In this document: piece after piece, positions 5,825 to 14,747 of the stretch
Layout: each line of letters opens with the position of its first letter
Numbering within the stretch: the stretch's first letter is position 1
Source of the DNA: Clostridiales bacterium
GTDB lineage: Bacteria; Bacillota; Clostridia; Oscillospirales; Oscillospiraceae
Direction of reading: 5' to 3'
NCBI GenBank assembly: GCA_019420945.1
Contig: JAHZGF010000064.1
Location: 365 to 17,962 of the forward strand
Length of the DNA: 17,598 bases
Notes under the pieces: model-generated
Told to the model about the DNA's origin: nothing
Seen by the model: the letters and a program-made list of their open reading frames with translations, nothing else
Databases searched by the model: none
Position numbers and translations under genes: made by a program

Positions 5825-8155
5825 TTACAGAATGTTCTTTTCGCTGCCGCTTTCTTTTTTCACTCGAAGTGGCAGGCCAGTGGCAACAGGCATTCCACCG
5901 GCAAATACATCTACGCTGTATGTCTTGGCACGACGAATTTCAGTCATTTCCTCAACAACATAGAAATTATCAGCAGTCGGTTTTGCTTCGTAGGTATGAC
6001 CGTCTATTACGACGCTGACATCCACCAACTTTTCCGTAGAAAATACTTTAATGGCAGCTTTCTTGCGGAAACTAACGAAAATTTCGGGGATACCCGTAAA
6101 TGTTGCAGTTGAATCAATCGGCATTATTTTAACTTCAACGGCATCGTTAAGATACGAAATCTCGATAATCGGTACGGTAACTTCCTCCAATGTTGCGCCG
6201 CCATGAACCTCAACATTCGCTTTCCGGCTTCCCTTAAAACGGTCATAATTGGCAAGCGCCCAGAAATCTTCCGCATCCGTGGCACTGTCCGGCCTCTCAT
6301 CGACCTCACTTTTCGGACAACATCTCCCAGAGTGCTTCCCGCTTGATTGCATTTCCCATAGATTTTCGGTTCCGTGAATTACAGCAAGCCGACTGGCACC
6401 ATGGTCTGCAATTAAGATGGCCTTTTGATAGTCGCCGTTTGTGAGGTTTGTTTTGATTTTCTTCAGGAGTTCATCAATCAGCTCCAGTTCACGAATCAAA
6501 TGAATCGGGAGCTTACGATCCTCTCGACTATAATCATAGCCTTCCTCACCGTGATGCTTGATTTTATCTATCTTATCAACAGAGATGATGGGGAATCGAT
6601 CTGTGGATAGGACATCCCAAAATTCCTTGTTCCGACTGGTGATGGATGGAAGCTCACATCTGCACACAGTAACTTTCGCCATGAGTTTAAGTGCATGACA
6701 TCTGGACATGATATAGCCAAGATACTCCACGCCCATTGCATCTGTAAAATAAGTCTGGGTATCCGTTACATCAATTCCTTCTATCACAGAACTGCGTGGC
6801 GGGAGAATTCTGTTATAATCCCGATCGACTGCTTGCTTTTCGACAAGTGTCATGAAGTCCGGGAAAATCTTATTGACAACCTTCTGATATTTGTACTCCT
6901 GGAAATAGTTATCAAGCAGTTCACTTTTGAAATGGTACGCTGTCAGATACGCCCGAAGATCAGGATAAATTCGCTCCAATATATCAAGAAGTTCTGCTCT
7001 CCCGAAGTCCTCACTGTATCTATCCAACAGCTTGAAAATAAGCTCCTTTTCCTGAAGGGTATTGTCTGTCAGGTAGCAGAGCGCATATTTCCCCTTGCTT
7101 TGGACTATCTTGCAAAATCCACTGACCTCATCAAGTGGGTTTTCAATGGAATTCAAAAGGTCTTTTCTTTGTCTATATTGGGAAATAAAGTCTTTGTCGG
7201 TCGGATCTTCCTCTAAGATAGTACGATACAAGCTGTGAATCAGCCCGGATGGGGAAGTAGCCGTTTCTATTGCCTTGTTGAAGTAGGAGTTGTTTCCCGC
7301 ATGGAACAGTTTGAGCCCGATAAAGTACAACCAAAGCCATTTCTTGTTAGAAGCTTTTTGTTTGTAAGTAGAGATAACAATATCCAAATTGTTGACGCTC
7401 CCTATTTGGGCGGAAATCAACTGTTGCCAAGAAGAATATTTCCGAAACTCTGTCAAAGCATACTGCCAGTTCTCTTCATCTCCGTAACTTTCTGGCAGTA
7501 CAGATGTCATTGCGTCCAAATGACACAATACTTCATAAGGATTCTTCAAATCTGAGATCGTATAGAGCGAAAACGGATACTGATCCTTGCTTTTTGCAGT
7601 CTCGATGTATAGAATCTCTGCTGCGGCTGATTCCACCGCCTTGGCCATGCCTCGAAGCCCTTTTACCAGCGCACTTGCGTCCGTAGGTTGAATGCCCTCT
7701 GCGGTAAAAATCAGCTTAGGACGAGCGGATGGTATCCCCTCTAAAACGCAAATTCTGCTATCAAGGCGCCTGTCATTTTTAATAAGGGTATGCAAGTATT
7801 CCACACATTGAAAGGTGAGGATAACTGCATGGCCCTCAGTGCTCATAGATAGAAGTTCTTTTAATTCTTGCACCAAGGCCTTTTCGCCTTTTAACTTGAG
7901 GAAGCTCGTGATCTCACTGACAAAAAAGTTGGTATTCTCATGAGCAAGGCGTTCAAGAATGTTGGGGATGACAGGGAATTCATCAGGTTTGCAAAACGCC
8001 GCATCAGAGGCACAAAGAAAGACATTTTGGGGCAATTGATAGTGGAGCATGATGGCTTCCAAATCTGCCTTGTTTTGAACATCTACGATAAGAGGCTCGA
8101 CATTATCTTTCTTCAGATAGCGGTCAATTTTTTTAATGACTTCTTGGATGGTCAT
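5825..8155 (-). CDS. pglZ: BREX alkaline-phosphatase-fold protein PglZ, 776 aa
   Basis: PglZ is the one protein found in all BREX types and has an alkaline-phosphatase-superfamily core whose substrate is not settled. The N-terminal 400 residues are mostly helical. The core follows, with metal-site candidates at DAMG (472-475, after PPRSSVIEGID), DHG in LIADHGASRL (584-586) and HGG plus EE (651-658, VHGGATLEEVTVP). The last 100 residues form a beta-rich tail (IFVSFRKKAAIKVF onward), as in other PglZ proteins. The ATG at 8155 follows GGAGGTG by 4 nt; that site directly abuts the brxC stop codon. Its length and its lack of a nearby pglX fit the type 4 lineage. Family assignment is strong; activity is from family knowledge. 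Confidence 0.92.
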   Translation of the reverse strand: MTIQEVIKKIDRYLKKDNVEPLIVDVQNKADLEAIMLHYQLPQNVFLCASDAAFCKPDEFPVIPNILERLAHENTNFFVSEITSFLKLKGEKALVQELKELLSMSTEGHAVILTFQCVEYLHTLIKNDRRLDSRICVLEGIPSARPKLIFTAEGIQPTDASALVKGLRGMAKAVESAAAEILYIETAKSKDQYPFSLYTISDLKNPYEVLCHLDAMTSVLPESYGDEENWQYALTEFRKYSSWQQLISAQIGSVNNLDIVISTYKQKASNKKWLWLYFIGLKLFHAGNNSYFNKAIETATSPSGLIHSLYRTILEEDPTDKDFISQYRQRKDLLNSIENPLDEVSGFCKIVQSKGKYALCYLTDNTLQEKELIFKLLDRYSEDFGRAELLDILERIYPDLRAYLTAYHFKSELLDNYFQEYKYQKVVNKIFPDFMTLVEKQAVDRDYNRILPPRSSVIEGIDVTDTQTYFTDAMGVEYLGYIMSRCHALKLMAKVTVCRCELPSITSRNKEFWDVLSTDRFPIISVDKIDKIKHHGEEGYDYSREDRKLPIHLIRELELIDELLKKIKTNLTNGDYQKAILIADHGASRLAVIHGTENLWEMQSSGKHSGRCCPKSEVDERPDSATDAEDFWALANYDRFKGSRKANVEVHGGATLEEVTVPIIEISYLNDAVEVKIMPIDSTATFTGIPEIFVSFRKKAAIKVFSTEKLVDVSVVIDGHTYEAKPTADNFYVVEEMTEIRRAKTYSVDVFAGGMPVATGLPLRVKKESGSEKNIL

Positions 8156-8166
8156 TTTGCACCTCC

Positions 8167-11100
8167 TCAGTTCCCTTTGATAATCTCCATGCCAACAACC
8201 ATGTTATCCCGAATGAGGTCCTTTAGATACTTCTTCACATCAGCAATATCCATCTCATCGATCTTGGCGAGGGCACGTTCACAACCACCCTGGTTATATT
8301 TCGCCTCTGCCATTTGACGAAGCTTCTTTTCAATTTCGGGAAGGCCGAACCACTCAAACGGCTCTGCTGTGATGTGAGAGTCAAGGTAATCTTTCACTTC
8401 CTGAATATTTAGAAGCATAACCGCATAGTTTCCGATGATACTGTCTCTAAACGCTTTGTCCAAAGCGGCACTATCATCCAGAAGGTCAAAGAATTTTGCA
8501 GACGCAAAATATTCCATGGCACGGTCGATTGCCTGTTCATCCGCTTTGGCACGGTTGACAGCTCCAAATGCAGCTTTTGCTTTTGCAACCTCGTTGTCAG
8601 GGATAAGACACAGAATAGGCATCTTGTGTTTTTTCGACCAGTCACGAGGAGAGTCAGTCCCAGTTTTCTCTCTCCACAGTTTCTTTAACTGTGTGTTTTT
8701 CTGGCCTTCCTTATAGGCCCCAACCTTCGCTTCAACCTGATTCAGATAGTCTGCTTTTTCGTAGGTGAATGAGCCAGCAGGCATCGTGTCAAACACATCC
8801 TTGATTTCGTCTTCTGAAAGCCCATCAAGATAGTATCCGCACACACGGTTGAACAGATCAACCTGGTTGTTGTAGAAGTTGCGGAATGCGCTTCCGTTTG
8901 CCTGAACAAGTTCCAGGAAAGACTGCTTCTGGGAATCCAGCAGCGTTCCTGCTTTTTTCAGGTTATAGAGCATTCCGAGGAATGGCCCAAGTTCATCAAG
9001 ATAATTTTTTGCAGCTGCATAGGAGATGCGAATATATCCGCACTTGTCACACCACTCCCGTATGGTCGCATCATAGGAGATGCTTTTGGAGATAATCTTA
9101 TTGCTTTCTACAATGATTTGATACTCCAGAATAACCTCACGGATTTTCTGCTGTGCGGTTTCGACATTCCAAACCCAATTCGCCGCATCCGCATCAAACT
9201 TCCTGCGGAGAACATTGAGGTATTGACCGCCATCGCCAACTGTTTTAGCAAGAGAGACAAGCGTACCATTTTCAAAGGTTTCAAGGTAGGCAGCCATACC
9301 CTGGGTACACTTTTCCTTGGTCAAAATCGTTTGCAAATCTTTTGCGGCATCTGGATTGGAAAGGGCAAGATTTCCGATTGCCATGGCAATATCGCTATCG
9401 CTCTTCGCTGTACCCATGTTATTGCTGTTGGCAATTCCACAAAAAGAATCAATGATTTCGGACAACACGGAGGTTTCCGTCTGAAGCGATTCTTTGTCCA
9501 GAATATACTTCAAAGTCCAAATCGGGAAGGAGAATTCCTTCATCTTGTTGCGGATGCGTTCTCTGGTGTTTGGAACCGAAGTACACATATTAAGCGGAAT
9601 CCCAAATGCCACAGAAGTAATTTCGTTAAAAGCCTTCTCTGCGGGGGTCATCGCAACGATATATTTATCCTTATAGCGAGGATTCGGCGTGATTTCAAGG
9701 CGAATAACTTCGTCAATCATTTCCTTGAGTTTGCCAACATTCAAAATGTCGTTGGTAAGCCCATCGCTCCAGCTATATGTCCCAGAGGCGTATTCCTTCA
9801 GCACAAAGCCCATAATAAATGCAGACAGATTACAGGGCATAAAACCATAAGGTGCCGCCTTCAAAACGTCATAGATTTGCTTGATAGATACACGGCCACC
9901 ACCGTTCTGGAAGCCATCGTTTACAATTTCATCAACACACAGCTTGATTTTGGAAATCAAGAGATGAGGCTTGGAAAGCCAGTATTCGGGAACCTTCCAT
10001 GCGCCGTCAAGAGCGATTTCCAACTTTGTGGCGGGACTGCCGGACAGGAAGGTACCAGCTGTTTTCTCATTGAATGCGCACTCAACACCTTGCTTCAAGC
10101 TGCTCGGTGTATACATATTGGCAATGACATTGTAAGAGCCCTCAAGGCAGGACACGAACTTTTTCTTGTTGATTTCTGCAAGAAGGCCGTACAGAGCGTC
10201 CAGCGTAGTAGCACGTTCCCCATCCGGCTTATCTGCGGTGTGAACCATAAACTCACCGCCTGCAATGCGGGTTTTCCATTTCTTCAGAGAATCTTTTGCA
10301 TTGTTGGCATATTGAGTAACTAATGCAGGGTCTTTTCCTTGCTGGGACATAGATAACGCCATATCGTGACGATACACGCCATAGCCATCCGCACCAAACG
10401 GAGTACGGCTGGCATCAATGAAAATCATGTTGTAGGTGCCAGCAGCAAGGGCGTCATGTATTTTCTTGCCCAGAACCACACTTTCTGCATCATCTTTCGC
10501 AAAGCATACAACAGCAACGATCTTATTTGCATACTTTTCTTCCGTGTTGCGAAGCTGCTTGATTGTAGAATCAAAGTCGGAAGACGAAACATAGCGCAGT
10601 TCATAGCGAAGCTTCAAAGCTCCACCAAGGCTGATTGCATCCACGATACGAGTTCTGTCAGCAAGTTCCTCTGTGATAAAAGCCGAGGTGCTCTTGCGGT
10701 CGATCTGTTCCTCAAAAGGTGTTACATCAATTTCGTTTTCATGGTTGTAAGCAGCATACTGGAATTTTCCACCGCCAAGGGACTTGGAGAACAACACCTT
10801 TTCTCGAACAAGCTGATCCGCACATCTCGCTGCGGAGCCTTCCATATCAGTCCCTTCAAAAGCGTTGTCAAGGTTCTTTTCGTTGGGAATAAACAGCTCA
10901 ACAGAGTCGCCGGCATATTGAGAAATTGCCTGCAACAGAAGAACCGTTTTGAGTACACGTTTTTGGTCAGAATCAAGGCGCTGATTCCCAGCACGATTGT
11001 AATAGTCCAGAATAGAGCGAATATCATGCGATAGATATTCTTTTCCCTTATCATAGAAGAATTCCCAAAGCATATCGACGGAAAGCAGCGGGTTGTCGTC

Positions 11101-12372
11101 CTCTGGCCCGAAATTGTCAATAAACCACTGGAACCCCTTGATTTCATCGCCACGGTCATTTTTAATAAAGTCAAACATACTGCGCTGGTTGGAATCAAAC
11201 GCAGAGGAAATATGCTTGAGAAGCAGGGCGGCATAGGGATGTATCGGGAGAATATCGATCATCTCTTTGTCGGTGATCCGAGCCACCGACTTCACCAGCT
11301 TACGGGATGCCTGTGTTCTATCAGTCAGGTCGCCAAGGGCTACCTCCCAATCTGCCAAAACAACTTCGTCCTTATTCTTCTCCATGGCTGCACCCATGAG
11401 TTGGAATGCAATATTTTCAGGCAGGCTGATTAAACTGTGCGGACTGACAAAGCGTCCGTTCAGCTTGATGAAGTCCTGGTCGCGCTCATGGAACAGGCCC
11501 TGGGTCACATGGGTCACCAGCACAAAATAGAAGGGATCGGTTTCGCTGATTTCACAAAGCTCCTGAAATCCGGTGAGATTGCGGGCGTTGTTGTAGAAAT
11601 ATTCGGTAAACTCGTCCCACATAAAGACAATCGCCTTCAAACTGTTTGCCCGGATGACCTCACGAATCCAGTTGCCCAAATCGGTCACGCTCAGCGACAG
11701 AGCTTTTACCTGACGCTCATCGGCTACCTTGAAGATATTGTCCATAATCCTTGCCAGCGCCTCGCCGGAGAAGGTGCGCAACTTCTCAATCACCGTATCG
11801 GCGTCATCTCCGCCAAAGAGGTCAGAGTAAGTGCCAGTGATCAGTCCGTTGAAGTAGTTTTTGTTATCCTTGTCAGAGAGCCATGCAATGGTAGCATCCT
11901 TCAGCGCATTCCCGCCCTTGTTTTCAATTCCGGCATCAACAAGCGCCTTTTCAATGCTTTCCTGGATGGCAAAGACAAGATTATGGTCGCTGCGGATAGA
12001 AGCGGAACCATAGCGGTGAACGGTCAAGATACGACCGCTGGACTTCACGGCCTGGAAGCGGTTGTACAGGTCGTTGTCCATTTTATGTCTCTGGAAGTAT
12101 TCACGGGTTTCTTCTTCGCTGGAATCCAGTAGCTTTTTGAGCGTGTGAACGGCATGGGATTTACCGGTTCCGTAGGCACCTTCCACCCATAGACAGAGCT
12201 TCTGCTTGCGCTCCAGGACGCTGACCGTGTTCTTCAGAAGTTTCACGAAGGTCTCGTGGGGGAAGAATTTTTTCCACACTTCCGGGTTCTTCGTGATGAC
12301 CGCCTCGTTCACGGCGGGGAAATAATCCGGATCAATATTGAAATAATGACGGTATTTTTCCAACATCGGCAT
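8167..12372 (-). CDS. brxC: BREX giant ATPase BrxC, 1401 aa
   Basis: BrxC is the large P-loop ATPase common to BREX types, related to PglY. Walker A is GAYGTGKS (65-72), preceded by LCLWVE. Walker B is IVFMWDEF (248-255). The segment GFQELCEISETDPFYFVLVTH (268-288) and the RFVSPHSLISLP stretch complete the nucleotide-binding domain. The remaining 1000 residues are helix-rich with no second recognisable P-loop. The ATG at 12372 has AAGGAGG 8 nt upstream, and that site overlaps the stop of brxP. A downstream in-frame ATG at codon 3 is possible but further from the ribosome site. The length is typical for the family. The 5' quarter of the gene is much more GC-rich than the rest. Confidence 0.9.
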   Translation of the reverse strand: MPMLEKYRHYFNIDPDYFPAVNEAVITKNPEVWKKFFPHETFVKLLKNTVSVLERKQKLCLWVEGAYGTGKSHAVHTLKKLLDSSEEETREYFQRHKMDNDLYNRFQAVKSSGRILTVHRYGSASIRSDHNLVFAIQESIEKALVDAGIENKGGNALKDATIAWLSDKDNKNYFNGLITGTYSDLFGGDDADTVIEKLRTFSGEALARIMDNIFKVADERQVKALSLSVTDLGNWIREVIRANSLKAIVFMWDEFTEYFYNNARNLTGFQELCEISETDPFYFVLVTHVTQGLFHERDQDFIKLNGRFVSPHSLISLPENIAFQLMGAAMEKNKDEVVLADWEVALGDLTDRTQASRKLVKSVARITDKEMIDILPIHPYAALLLKHISSAFDSNQRSMFDFIKNDRGDEIKGFQWFIDNFGPEDDNPLLSVDMLWEFFYDKGKEYLSHDIRSILDYYNRAGNQRLDSDQKRVLKTVLLLQAISQYAGDSVELFIPNEKNLDNAFEGTDMEGSAARCADQLVREKVLFSKSLGGGKFQYAAYNHENEIDVTPFEEQIDRKSTSAFITEELADRTRIVDAISLGGALKLRYELRYVSSSDFDSTIKQLRNTEEKYANKIVAVVCFAKDDAESVVLGKKIHDALAAGTYNMIFIDASRTPFGADGYGVYRHDMALSMSQQGKDPALVTQYANNAKDSLKKWKTRIAGGEFMVHTADKPDGERATTLDALYGLLAEINKKKFVSCLEGSYNVIANMYTPSSLKQGVECAFNEKTAGTFLSGSPATKLEIALDGAWKVPEYWLSKPHLLISKIKLCVDEIVNDGFQNGGGRVSIKQIYDVLKAAPYGFMPCNLSAFIMGFVLKEYASGTYSWSDGLTNDILNVGKLKEMIDEVIRLEITPNPRYKDKYIVAMTPAEKAFNEITSVAFGIPLNMCTSVPNTRERIRNKMKEFSFPIWTLKYILDKESLQTETSVLSEIIDSFCGIANSNNMGTAKSDSDIAMAIGNLALSNPDAAKDLQTILTKEKCTQGMAAYLETFENGTLVSLAKTVGDGGQYLNVLRRKFDADAANWVWNVETAQQKIREVILEYQIIVESNKIISKSISYDATIREWCDKCGYIRISYAAAKNYLDELGPFLGMLYNLKKAGTLLDSQKQSFLELVQANGSAFRNFYNNQVDLFNRVCGYYLDGLSEDEIKDVFDTMPAGSFTYEKADYLNQVEAKVGAYKEGQKNTQLKKLWREKTGTDSPRDWSKKHKMPILCLIPDNEVAKAKAAFGAVNRAKADEQAIDRAMEYFASAKFFDLLDDSAALDKAFRDSIIGNYAVMLLNIQEVKDYLDSHITAEPFEWFGLPEIEKKLRQMAEAKYNQGGCERALAKIDEMDIADVKKYLKDLIRDNMVVGMEIIKGN

Positions 12373-12385
12373 AGCATCTTCCTCC

Positions 12386-14746
12386 TTAGAACAGATTCAG
12401 CACATCCTGAGATGTCTTTTCGCTGTTGAGAGTGATATTATCCAGGTCCAGTGTAAAGCTGGCGTTGAGGAAATCTGGATAGTTGATAGTCAAACCATTC
12501 AAAATCTTTTCCATCTGATTGCGGTCAAGACCAAAAATCTCAGTAGGACTAACACCGTCACTTTCGAGGTCATGGTTTAAGAGGCGGGACAATGTAAACT
12601 GGTGGTAATCCCCGCAAGCCTCTGCAAATTTATATAAGCTGTAAAGAATGACAAGCGGATTCGGATTTTCCCAGGGGATGCGAACCACGCTATTCCAAAA
12701 ACGCTTTCCGTTTTTTAGCGTGTAGTCACAGACACCCAGGCCGATTTCATTGCTTAATTGAGGAATAGAAATCAGGATGTTTTTATATGCGGAGACAATG
12801 TGTGAACGAGAATTTTTACTCATTGAGTCATCCAGCATTGCATAAATGGTATCAGGGGTGTGCGTTGTGGAAAAATCAATGTTTTTGACCCACCAATTAA
12901 ACTCCGATGTGTATGTCAAATTGCAAAGAATCAATGCCCAAGCGTCGGAATTCTCTATTCCAATATTATCAATAACTTTACCAAAGGGTGCAAATTTAGA
13001 TTTAGCAGTAACTTCGGCATCGTTCAAGAAGCTCTTGAGATTTTTAACCATGTTGGTTCCAAGGCTGTGAGGAGAAGTCCAAAATTCATCCTTTAATTTG
13101 AAATACGATCTAACCCAATCGAGTTCAATGCCCATATTTCCATACCTGTCAATGCTCCCCATTTTCTTTTCTCCTTTCGGCAATCGCAACGAGTTGGCTA
13201 CTAAGCAACCATGGAATACATCGTGACATTTTTTGCATTTTACGCATCGGTCATCGATTGTTACATGGCCATCCTTCATAGAAATAAACCCATGCGGACA
13301 ATTCGCCTCGCATACTCTACAGCCAATGCAATATGCGGTTTTTCTGAACACAGTCTTCAATTCTGACATAAAATAAATGTCTTTCTGGGTATTTTTCCCT
13401 ATCACAACTGTAGCAGTTAGTCCGTTGGTATTTTCGGCAATCTCAATGTGATACAACTTATCTCTGCAAAGCACTTCGACATTACCATTCTCCAGAAAGG
13501 TTACATTGCCAATTGTTTTAATCCACTGCTTCCAATCAGTTTCTATACGGGATACTTGAATTGTAAGTACACCTTGTTCAAATGATTCATTTGTATAACT
13601 TTTGGCGAATGATAATTCTTTTCCACTTCTTCGTGCTTTCCATCCACCAATGTCCATAAACTCCTTGACGGCGCTCGGATTAGACAACTCTTTGGAGGTT
13701 GTTTCCAGAATAATGTTATTGAATGTTGTGGTTGTCCGATATCCCTCATCACTAAAGCTGTATGCTTGTTCCTTAAAATACATATTTTTCGATGTGGCTA
13801 ACGGGCACACAAGACATCCTGCACGGCTATTTCCTTTTTTATAGGCATCATTTATCAAGAGTTGTCTCTCATAGATATAGGAAAACAATTCGGCGGAGTT
13901 CCATTCAAGGATTGGGTGGCAGCTATATTGTCCACGAACTTTCTCTCCGTGACTAATACCTTCGTATTCACTTCGAGAAGCACTTTCATCTCCTCGGATT
14001 CCTGTGAAGGCCATTCCCCTAAAATGAGGATTATTGGTATACTCTCTCAGTAAGATGATTTGAGGCGCAGTTTTATGCACACTACAACACCATCGCATCG
14101 TCTGCGCTGGCGGTCCAAATTCCCTCCATGTGACTTTCGGGTCGAAGTCAGACTTTGCTCTTAAAAATTCAATCTTTGCGTCTTTACAGTGCTGTTCAAT
14201 CTCTTCGACTATTTTATATGTATCCGGGAATTCCATTCCCGTATCGCCAAATAGCACTTTGAATTTATTGTGCGGCAAAGCACGCTGCACCAGATCGAGG
14301 GCTACTACACTATCCTTGCCGCCACTGAACGCCACATAGAAGACATCGACCCGATCCATGTATTCAACATAAATGTTGTATATTTTCTTTATTGTTTCTG
14401 CGGCCAGTTTCTCCAACAAATCCCGGTTCTTTTCGACCATAGCGGGAATATCAACAAAGCGGAGAGGTTGTCCATCGGGCTCTGGCTCGTCCATAATCAC
14501 AATTTCAGGTGGGGTATAAAGACTGCCGCCTTTGGTCTTGGCAACCTGCCGTCCCCGGTAGAAATAATTGTTGGCTTCCGCCCACATATAGGGGTAGGAG
14601 TCATTCTTTGCATAATTCCAATACCGGTCAAATCCAAGAATATCCAGTTCTTTGTAATACACCGGACGAGGTTCCTTACTGAAGGAAAGCGGTGAGCTGT
14701 TCAGCAGCAGTCCGCCCGTCTCGGCATCCCAGGTATATGAGTACAT
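12386..14746 (-). CDS. brxP: BrxP: PAPS-reductase-family PP-loop enzyme fused to ferredoxin and DUF4007-like regions, 786 aa
   Basis: BrxP is the hallmark of type 4 BREX. Residues about 1-100 are an N-terminal domain typical of such fusions. The PP-loop is SGGKDS (141-146), as in DndC and CysH. RWCC (C220/C221) with K225 and P228, and CLVC (C311/C314), match the Cys pattern that holds a [4Fe-4S] cluster in APS reductases. A two-cluster ferredoxin segment follows: C473, C476, C479, C483P, then C501, C504, C507 and C514. The C-terminal third (LDWVRSYFKLKD, LGTNMVKNLKSFL at 562-574) resembles DUF4007, a family I associate with phosphorothioation genes. I infer ATP-dependent activation and sulfur chemistry on DNA. 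It begins 1 nt after the upstream gene, with AGGAAGGA about 11 nt upstream. Confidence 0.9.
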   Translation of the reverse strand: MYSYTWDAETGGLLLNSSPLSFSKEPRPVYYKELDILGFDRYWNYAKNDSYPYMWAEANNYFYRGRQVAKTKGGSLYTPPEIVIMDEPEPDGQPLRFVDIPAMVEKNRDLLEKLAAETIKKIYNIYVEYMDRVDVFYVAFSGGKDSVVALDLVQRALPHNKFKVLFGDTGMEFPDTYKIVEEIEQHCKDAKIEFLRAKSDFDPKVTWREFGPPAQTMRWCCSVHKTAPQIILLREYTNNPHFRGMAFTGIRGDESASRSEYEGISHGEKVRGQYSCHPILEWNSAELFSYIYERQLLINDAYKKGNSRAGCLVCPLATSKNMYFKEQAYSFSDEGYRTTTTFNNIILETTSKELSNPSAVKEFMDIGGWKARRSGKELSFAKSYTNESFEQGVLTIQVSRIETDWKQWIKTIGNVTFLENGNVEVLCRDKLYHIEIAENTNGLTATVVIGKNTQKDIYFMSELKTVFRKTAYCIGCRVCEANCPHGFISMKDGHVTIDDRCVKCKKCHDVFHGCLVANSLRLPKGEKKMGSIDRYGNMGIELDWVRSYFKLKDEFWTSPHSLGTNMVKNLKSFLNDAEVTAKSKFAPFGKVIDNIGIENSDAWALILCNLTYTSEFNWWVKNIDFSTTHTPDTIYAMLDDSMSKNSRSHIVSAYKNILISIPQLSNEIGLGVCDYTLKNGKRFWNSVVRIPWENPNPLVILYSLYKFAEACGDYHQFTLSRLLNHDLESDGVSPTEIFGLDRNQMEKILNGLTINYPDFLNASFTLDLDNITLNSEKTSQDVLNLF

Positions 14747-14747
14747 A

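Noticed and set aside
9118..10323. 401-codon open frame on the + strand inside brxC
   Set aside because: It lies antisense to a long gene with clear ATPase motifs, gives no recognisable protein, and has no convincing ribosome site. It is a shadow of the brxC codon pattern.
12386..14746. Assimilatory PAPS/APS reductase (CysH) for sulfate metabolism
   Set aside because: The length (786 aa), the fused ferredoxin and C-terminal regions and the brxC-pglZ-brxL neighbours all point to BrxP.
4361..14746. BREX type 1 or another methylase-based BREX
   Set aside because: No pglX or other methyltransferase motif is present in the operon, no brxA or brxB is seen, and the P-C-Z-L order with BrxP is the type 4 pattern.
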